From: Cyanobacteriota bacterium
GTDB lineage: Bacteria > Cyanobacteriota > Cyanobacteriia > Phormidesmidales > Phormidesmidaceae
Reading direction: 5' to 3'
DNA length: 12,900 bases
Assembly: GCA_027619675.1 (NCBI GenBank)
Contig: JAQCHG010000006.1
Coordinates: 1-12,900 of the forward strand
A program made the translations under genes and the position numbers. Every line of letters begins with the position of its first letter. Position 1 is the first letter of the stretch. The notes under the pieces are model-generated. The model made no database searches, had not been told where the DNA came from, and worked only from the letters and a program-made list of their open reading frames with translations. This document shows, piece after piece, positions 8,641 to 12,900 of this stretch.

Positions 8641-9312
8641 TTAATCCTGCCAAAAATCCTTAAACCGCCCCGGCGACAACTCCGTGTACCGCACCGTGTG
8701 CTGGATGTTGCGGTGCCCCAGATACGCCTGAATCGCCCGCGTATCCTGCCCCTTCGCCGCCAGGTAGTAGCCACAGGCATGGCGCAACTGATGGGGATGT
8801 ACCGGAAATGGTAGCCCCGCCACCTCCCCCGCCCGCTGAATGATGTGGTGTCCCGTGCGCGCCGTCATCGGTCCCCCCCGCTCCGTCACAAACAGATAGG
8901 GCGTCTCAGGGTAATCGCGCCGCAACTGCCGCAGCGATCGCAGCTCCGGCCCCCGCAGCGGATGGGTCGCCGGGTTCCCCCGCTTCCGCCGCTGCACATG
9001 AAGCAACCCCGCCTTGAGATCCACTTGGTCCCAGCGAAGGGCGATCGCCTCCGATACTCGAAAGCCATGACGATACATCAGCATGATCAACGTTGCATCG
9101 CGATGCCCGTGGCGACCCACCGCCTTCGCCCCCTGCATCAGCAACTCCACCTCATCCGGCGTCAAGTGCTCACGCGATCGCACCGCCGCATTTTTCGGCT
9201 TCAACGGCGGCAAATTACCCCCCGCCTCAAACATTGCCGAAAACGATGATTGGCCCCTTCCTTCCGCCATGCCCCCATCCCCTGAAACGTCGTTCCCTAA
9301 ACTCGCGAACAT
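8641..9312 (-). CDS. Short tyrosine recombinase/integrase, catalytic domain only (start uncertain)
   Basis: This product of up to 223 residues is a site-specific tyrosine recombinase. Visible catalytic residues are R85 (GFRVSEA), K110 in a basic beta-hairpin (QRRKRG), H174 and R177 (HPHQLRH), H200 (YLGHRN) and the nucleophile Y209 (RYTE), with the usual nine-residue step from H200 to Y209. Family members usually carry an N-terminal SAM-like core-binding domain. Here only about 45 residues precede the catalytic domain, as in short FimB/FimE-type enzymes. Three in-frame starts are possible: ATG 9312, ATG 9270 (preceded by AGGGGAT) and ATG 9234. The first and third lie in identical 14-bp repeats. 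Residues before about 30 look unstructured, so a start at 9270 or 9234 is credible. The gene is convergent with the UvrD-like helicase, leaving 2 bp between stops, and it contains three HIP1 sites, unlike the recombinase upstream of it. Confidence 0.92.
   Translation of the reverse strand: MFASLGNDVSGDGGMAEGRGQSSFSAMFEAGGNLPPLKPKNAAVRSREHLTPDEVELLMQGAKAVGRHGHRDATLIMLMYRHGFRVSEAIALRWDQVDLKAGLLHVQRRKRGNPATHPLRGPELRSLRQLRRDYPETPYLFVTERGGPMTARTGHHIIQRAGEVAGLPFPVHPHQLRHACGYYLAAKGQDTRAIQAYLGHRNIQHTVRYTELSPGRFKDFWQD
9230..9243 (+). repeat. AACATTGCCGAAAA direct repeat, copy 1
   Basis: This 14-bp copy is identical to 9308-9321. The copies are 78 bp apart, a multiple of three, and each contains an in-frame ATG of the short recombinase on the minus strand (9234 here). 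A partial inverted half, TTTTCGGC, lies at 9192-9199. The repeat could be a recombinase or regulator binding site, or only a shared start-codon context. Confidence 0.7.
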
Positions 9313-9340
9313 TGCCGAAAATGGCTCTTTTCGGCAATGT
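9308..9340. repeat. AACATTGCCGAAAA copy 2 plus perfect 13-bp inverted repeat
   Basis: ACATTGCCGAAAA (9309-9321) and its exact reverse complement TTTTCGGCAATGT (9328-9340) flank the 6-nt loop TGGCTC. The left arm with one extra A (9308) repeats the copy at 9230-9243. On the minus strand the structure sits in the 42-bp gap between the 208-aa gene and the short recombinase, and covers the ATG at 9310-9312. In a transcript running from the 208-aa gene, this stem would sequester that start. As DNA it could be a paired binding site. No T-tract follows on either strand, so it is not a canonical terminator. Confidence 0.85.
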
Positions 9341-9354
9341 GGGTGATTGGCAAC

Positions 9355-9981
9355 TCATACCCAACTCAGGCTAGGAGAAGGCTGCCTCAGATTCACCCGC
9401 GCCCAATCCCCCACCATCTCCAGCACCACCCGCCGAAAGTTCTCACTGGTGCCAAACAACTCCTGGGTATACTGCCGCACCCGTTCCATCACCCCAGTGG
9501 TCACCGGAATCCCCAACTCCACCAAAAGCGCCTCCACATCCCGCTGCAACACCGTCCCCGTCACCACCGTCTGGGGATGACGCACCAACTGGTCCACCAA
9601 CTCCGGTGCCGTCAACTCCCCACACCCATAGACCTGGAAATACAGCTCCATCGAGCAAGGCGCATCATTCACATAGAACGGATCATCAACACCGCCATAC
9701 TTCAGGTCAAAAAGTTCCAACAACGTGTCCCCATCCACCTGCGCTAACCAGGCATCCCAGTCCACCTCATGAGCCAACGTCAGCCCCAACCAGTCCTCAA
9801 CCTCCTGCCGCGAAATCTGCCCCGTCCGCACCTCAGCCCCCGGCAATCCCTGAGCCAACCGCCCCGCCACCGCCTGCACCTGAGCCACTGCCGCCATCAA
9901 AATCGGCTGGGCATCAATGCCCACCACCGCAAGATCCGCCCCCTCCACATCCAATCGTTTAATTTCAATCATCGTTTTCAT
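9355..9981 (-). CDS. Hypothetical protein, 208 aa
   Basis: I do not recognise this family. The protein is acidic overall, without an obvious signal peptide or transmembrane segment. It starts with a short beta-like stretch (MIEIKRLDVEGADLAVVGID), followed by a predicted helical part and a central segment rich in D, Y and F with two cysteines (CSMELYFQVYGC). The C-terminal half looks helical (DVEALLVELGIP and QYTQELFGTSENFRRVVLEM). The start at ATG 9981 is supported by GGAGA at 9989-9993, 7 nt upstream. It lies 57 bp downstream of the large recombinase and 42 bp upstream of the short recombinase on the same strand, so it is probably co-transcribed with both. A role as an accessory factor of recombination is a guess from position only. 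It has no HIP1 site. Confidence 0.8.
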   Translation of the reverse strand: MKTMIEIKRLDVEGADLAVVGIDAQPILMAAVAQVQAVAGRLAQGLPGAEVRTGQISRQEVEDWLGLTLAHEVDWDAWLAQVDGDTLLELFDLKYGGVDDPFYVNDAPCSMELYFQVYGCGELTAPELVDQLVRHPQTVVTGTVLQRDVEALLVELGIPVTTGVMERVRQYTQELFGTSENFRRVVLEMVGDWARVNLRQPSPSLSWV

Positions 9982-10038
9982 AGTTCTTTCTCCATACGTT
10001 TGTTTCTAGATATCCGTAGCCAATGCTCAGCAGCCCCC

Positions 10039-12102
10039 TCAGAGCAGCGCCGCCAACTGTTGCCGCTGCTGAGGCGACAACTGCTGCACCTGACTCGCCA
10101 ACGTGCTCAAATCCATAGACTGCGACCGCTGCACCGTTGTTGGCAATCCCGCACAGATCCGGTCTAGATGTGGCGTCAACACCAGCTCCGCCCGTCGCAT
10201 CTTGCGGTCCGACCGCCGCTTGTCATAGACCCGGTCCAGCGTCTCCAGCATGTGGCCCATCGCCACCGCCAACGACGCCAGCGTACTGCGGTCCCCCACC
10301 GTCTCAATGACATAGACCGCATACATAGACCGCAGCAGGTGGGGCGTTACAAACTTACCCGAGAGCCGATAGGCCGCCCGGGCCAACTTGCCACCAAAAT
10401 CGCCATCTCGATAGGGCTTGCCCTTCACCCGCCCCACAAACAGCCACACCGGCGGCACCATTTGGCCCGGCTCGTCCGGTAGAGCCGTCCGCGCATCCGC
10501 CGCTATTGCCGAACGCAACGGAAAATATTGGAATCCGTCATGGGGTGCCGTCAAACTCTGTCCCAAACTGCACCAATTGCCATAGCGGTCCCGCCAATAG
10601 CCCATCACATAAGCTTCCAGGAAATCGTAGAGGGTCTTATTGCGATAAACCTGACGGTTCATCACCAGAACCTCCTGATGCCCATGGGAATCCCCACTTT
10701 TCGCCGCCTGACGCGGGGTGTGCTTAAACCACAGCGGTACCCGTTCCAGATACCGCCCCGTCGGTGGCGCGGTGCCGAAGTAGCTGCCAAAGCGCTCCTG
10801 CGTCACCGGATCTTGATAGACATACTGTCGAGTGAGATAGCCATAGGAGAGTTCCGCCTTGGTGTAGCGGGTCGGGGGCAACGGCCAAATCCAATCCCCC
10901 GGCTGGAGGTCCTGGGGCTTCTCCGCCAACTCACAACTCATCGCCAGCTTGCACGTGCGCCATTCCCCCGCCCGCCGGGGGGGCATCAGGGAAAACAAAC
11001 TCCACAGAATCGCATCTTGGATGCTGCTGGTAATCGCCGCTTGGGAGCGGATCTGCCCGCTGCGCGTTTTATACTCCGTCGCGCTAAAGCTAGGCAGCGT
11101 CACCTGCTGAATAAAGTCTGGCAGCTCCAGCCATTTGAACTCAAAGGGAATCGGATCTAACTCGTCCTGCTGACATTGGTTGTAGTAGTTGATCAGCTCC
11201 CGCACCACCTGCATCACAGGAATGTCATTGCCATGCAGATTGACGTACTTTCCCACATGCTGATACTGAATGAAACGAGTCAGGGCAGAGAGGTGTTTGA
11301 CCATACTGCCCGCCGAATTACCGCGCCCCTGCAAAAAGACCCAGAATCCTGACATGAGGCTGCGAAACTCCCGAGCCGCCTGTTGCGCCGCTGTGGTGTC
11401 CTGTAAATCCTGAGGCGACACAATTAAATTCAACGACAGCTCCGATAGCGGCACCTCACAGTGATAGTGAAGCCAACCCAAGATGCCCAAGAGATTACGG
11501 TGATGATGTGTCCAGGTTGACTTTCGCACGGGTCCTTTAATGCGCCCTTCGTAATAATCCTCAACGAGGTAACGTTTAAAGTCGTCAATTGACTGGCGCA
11601 AAGCTGGTGTCAGTTGAGCTTCGGATAGCGTGTAAGGAGATAAATCGCAGGGGTTTCGCCGTGCCTTAGGCCGCTTTTTGCGATTGAAATCAGGGGCCTT
11701 CTTGACCGTTTCCTCATGGCGTTTCGGGTCCACCAAAATGCCTGACTCAAGGCACCACTGCACGAAGCCACGAATATGGGACCGGGATGGCGTGCGCTGT
11801 TTTTCCGTCTTCCCCAGTCGGTCAAATCCCTTTTCTAAGGCAATCTCCCAGTCATAAAGCTTTTCAATCGGCAACTGCTCTAGGGTCTGTTGGCGCATGG
11901 CCAGGTCCGTCTTAGTCGAGCGCTTTGGCGGCAGCGGGAATCCCCAGCCGGTCATCAAATCCCGCCGAATCGCTGAGCAGATCTGCTGGAAGGCGTCTTT
12001 TTTGCCGGGACCCAAGACTTTCTCGTAGTAGCTCAGCGTACCCAGAATAGATTGCATAGGAGGCCCTGCTAGCGCTGGATTAATCTCAAGTATATTAGAC
12101 AT
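10039..12102 (-). CDS. Large divergent tyrosine recombinase, 687 aa
   Basis: The C-terminal third carries a tyrosine recombinase signature: R377 in PPRRAGEWR, H588 and R591 in TPHLLRSMY, then G616-H617 and the probable nucleophile Y626 in MGHMLETLDRVYDK. The H617-to-Y626 step of nine residues is typical of the family. The catalytic lysine cannot be assigned with confidence. The enzyme is about twice the usual integrase length. The extra sequence is an N-terminal region of about 170 residues with a basic patch (NRKKRPKARRN, 140-150), a helical region around 160-340 that may be the core-binding domain, and a long insertion between R377 and H588. The C-terminus is Q-rich. Large transposon-type recombinases such as Tn554 TnpB are comparable in size, but I cannot assign this one to a group. 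The start at ATG 12102 lacks a clear SD; ATG 12054 is an alternative. It heads an apparent three-gene minus-strand operon and has no HIP1 site over 2 kb. Confidence 0.87.
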   Translation of the reverse strand: MSNILEINPALAGPPMQSILGTLSYYEKVLGPGKKDAFQQICSAIRRDLMTGWGFPLPPKRSTKTDLAMRQQTLEQLPIEKLYDWEIALEKGFDRLGKTEKQRTPSRSHIRGFVQWCLESGILVDPKRHEETVKKAPDFNRKKRPKARRNPCDLSPYTLSEAQLTPALRQSIDDFKRYLVEDYYEGRIKGPVRKSTWTHHHRNLLGILGWLHYHCEVPLSELSLNLIVSPQDLQDTTAAQQAAREFRSLMSGFWVFLQGRGNSAGSMVKHLSALTRFIQYQHVGKYVNLHGNDIPVMQVVRELINYYNQCQQDELDPIPFEFKWLELPDFIQQVTLPSFSATEYKTRSGQIRSQAAITSSIQDAILWSLFSLMPPRRAGEWRTCKLAMSCELAEKPQDLQPGDWIWPLPPTRYTKAELSYGYLTRQYVYQDPVTQERFGSYFGTAPPTGRYLERVPLWFKHTPRQAAKSGDSHGHQEVLVMNRQVYRNKTLYDFLEAYVMGYWRDRYGNWCSLGQSLTAPHDGFQYFPLRSAIAADARTALPDEPGQMVPPVWLFVGRVKGKPYRDGDFGGKLARAAYRLSGKFVTPHLLRSMYAVYVIETVGDRSTLASLAVAMGHMLETLDRVYDKRRSDRKMRRAELVLTPHLDRICAGLPTTVQRSQSMDLSTLASQVQQLSPQQRQQLAALL

Positions 12103-12122
12103 AGATCTGAATCAAAAGTGGT

Positions 12123-12151
12123 TTTATATAGGGATTCTCGTATTGCTTCAA
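12123..12151 (-). promoter_or_regulatory. Putative sigma70-type promoter of the recombinase operon
   Basis: On the minus strand TTGAAG (12146-12151) is followed after exactly 17 bp by TATAAA (12123-12128). The predicted transcription start is near 12116, about 13 nt before the ATG at 12102. The match is good but is based on consensus reading alone. Confidence 0.5.
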
Positions 12152-12306
12152 AGGTTGCGCCCGATACCTTGAATAGCAACTTGTTATCATCCTGATCTGA
12201 ATGCATTGATCTATAAAGGTTTCAGCTTTTTTAGGGCTATTCTGCCTATATATAGGATCAGGCTATCTTTAGAGAATATCTCTGAGAATTACGGAATACC
12301 GGGGCA

Positions 12307-12335
12307 TTGAGCGATATTTTCAGTAGGCTTAAATA
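12307..12335 (+). promoter_or_regulatory. Possible sigma70-type promoter of the HTH-like gene
   Basis: TTGAGC (12307-12312), a 17-bp spacer and TAAATA (12330-12335) precede the ATG at 12354 by about 18 bp. The -10 match is moderate. No clear SD lies between this site and the ATG, which implies a short leader. Confidence 0.35.
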
Positions 12336-12353
12336 GTCGCTTTTTTATTTAGA

Positions 12354-12900
12354 ATGACGCCACAAGCATCTTTGCCCAGGGACAGGATCGAGGCCCTCGA
12401 ATTGGCTCAAAGGCAGGCCCAGCATGTCCGAGAGGGGTTGACGACAACGGAATTTGCGGCCCTGGCGGGGGTTCATCCCAATACGGTGGGTAAGGTGGCT
12501 CGCCAAGGATTGAAAGCCTTTCAAGAACGGTTTGGTCCGGGGTGCTTTTTCGAGAAGGTGAACTGCCCCAATTCATCCTTGATGCAGTGGCGGTTGACGT
12601 TTACGGGAGCAATCTTGCCTGGGGTGAATCAGCCGCCGGTGCCGGGGGCGCTACGGGCCTGGGAGTTCCATGAGCGGATGCAGCTCAAGGTGACAATTTT
12701 TTCGCTCTATGGCTATCGGTGGCGGGGCCATGCTTGGTTTCGGCGCAGGTTTCCGGGGTGGGATTTTATGGAGGTGCCGGTGCCGAACTCGGAGCAGGTG
12801 ATCTGCTGGTATGTGCCGGTGGCGGTTATTGGTGAGCAGGCGGATGTGTTGCCGGAGGATAATTTGACGGCGGTGCAGTTTGCCCAGTTAAGGGGGATTG
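12354..12900 (+). CDS. Unrecognised protein with N-terminal helix-turn-helix-like segment (3' partial)
   Basis: An open frame runs from ATG 12354 to the window end (182 codons visible). An in-frame TAA at 12330-12332 limits the start. Residues about 27-52 (REGLTTTEFAALAGVHPNTV plus the following VARQGL) have the pattern of a helix-turn-helix, with A-x-x-A-G-V in the turn and N-T-V starting the recognition helix. The rest is rich in aromatic and basic residues (FSLYGYRWRGHAWFRRRFPG) and includes an FEKVNCP stretch; I do not recognise it. It is divergent from the recombinase operon across 251 bp, so it may regulate that operon or be an unrelated DNA-binding protein. No SD is obvious. The plus strand is conspicuously G-rich here and there is no HIP1 site. 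Confidence 0.75.
   Translation, partial: MTPQASLPRDRIEALELAQRQAQHVREGLTTTEFAALAGVHPNTVGKVARQGLKAFQERFGPGCFFEKVNCPNSSLMQWRLTFTGAILPGVNQPPVPGALRAWEFHERMQLKVTIFSLYGYRWRGHAWFRRRFPGWDFMEVPVPNSEQVICWYVPVAVIGEQADVLPEDNLTAVQFAQLRGI

Larger units (their letters stand above)
849..9181. repeat. Dispersed HIP1 octamers (GCGATCGC)
   Basis: Perfect copies start at 849, 858, 906, 1076, 2264, 2370, 4342, 4389, 5501, 6374, 6905, 8214, 8504, 8934, 9041 and 9174. HIP1 is a palindrome greatly over-represented in many cyanobacterial genomes, so it identifies the likely host phylum. The copies at 849 and 858 are almost adjacent. None occurs after 9181. Confidence 0.9.
12103..12353. promoter_or_regulatory. AT-rich divergent intergenic region with palindromes
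   Basis: This 251-bp non-coding gap separates the large recombinase (minus) from the HTH-like gene (plus) and is clearly AT-richer than its flanks. It holds a perfect 12-bp palindrome CCTATATATAGG (12245-12256), an inverted repeat AGAGA-ATA-TCTCT (12271-12283) and a 9-bp direct repeat GATCTGAAT (12104-12112 and 12194-12202). Related TATATAGG sequence also lies at 12125-12132, inside the putative recombinase promoter. These are candidate operators, possibly for the neighbouring HTH-like protein; this is inference. No RNA gene was recognised. Confidence 0.6.

Noticed and set aside
9309..9340. Perfect hairpin as an intrinsic terminator
   Set aside because: The stem is strong but no T-run follows it on either strand, and it overlaps a start codon of the next gene. 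A regulatory or binding-site role is more likely.
10528..11160. Plus-strand open frame of 210 codons opposite the large recombinase
   Set aside because: It is a Pro/Arg-rich shadow, and the minus-strand frame carries the recognisable catalytic motifs.
1..12900. CRISPR array, tRNA or rRNA genes, IS transposase
   Set aside because: I saw no regularly spaced repeats, no tRNA cloverleaf signature, no rRNA-like stretch and no DDE-type transposase frame on either strand.

Overview
This window is most likely chromosomal or plasmid DNA of a cyanobacterium with moderately high GC. The main evidence is the HIP1 octamer GCGATCGC, the classic cyanobacterial repeat, which I count 16 times in the first 9.2 kb. 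The coding content fits an accessory region: two large helicases resembling anti-phage defence proteins, followed by two tyrosine recombinases.

Layout. (1) Positions 2-6541, plus strand: the 3' part, at least 2179 codons, of a giant superfamily 2 helicase with a DUF1998-type Zn-cysteine region and a Vsr-like nuclease fold near its C-terminus. Its start lies before the window. (2) Positions 6557-8638, plus strand: a 693-residue UvrD/Rep-type superfamily 1 helicase with a RelE/ParE-like domain at its N-terminus. Its AGGAGG ribosome binding site overlaps the stop codon of the giant helicase, so the two are very probably one operon. (3) Positions 8641-9312, minus strand: a short tyrosine recombinase with all catalytic residues, convergent with the helicase operon and only 2 bp from it. 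Its candidate starts lie in a cluster of repeats built on AACATTGCCGAAAA, including a perfect 13-bp inverted repeat. (4) Positions 9355-9981, minus strand: an unrecognised 208-residue protein. (5) Positions 10039-12102, minus strand: a large, divergent 687-residue tyrosine recombinase. (6) Positions 12103-12353: an AT-rich divergent promoter region with short palindromes. (7) Positions 12354 to the window end, plus strand: the N-terminal 182 codons of an unrecognised protein with a helix-turn-helix-like segment.

How the parts may work together (inference). The two helicases look like a two-protein DNA-processing or defence module: a DruE/DISARM-like DUF1998 translocase with a possible nuclease domain, plus a UvrD helicase tethered to an RNase-toxin-like fold. 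The three minus-strand genes look like a recombinase operon that could mobilise this or a neighbouring cargo. The HIP1 octamer vanishes abruptly after 9181 and is absent from the last 3.7 kb. This suggests the 208-aa/687-aa/HTH segment has a different, probably more recent, origin than the helicases and the short recombinase. The change falls at the repeat cluster. No tRNA, rRNA, CRISPR array or IS transposase was seen.
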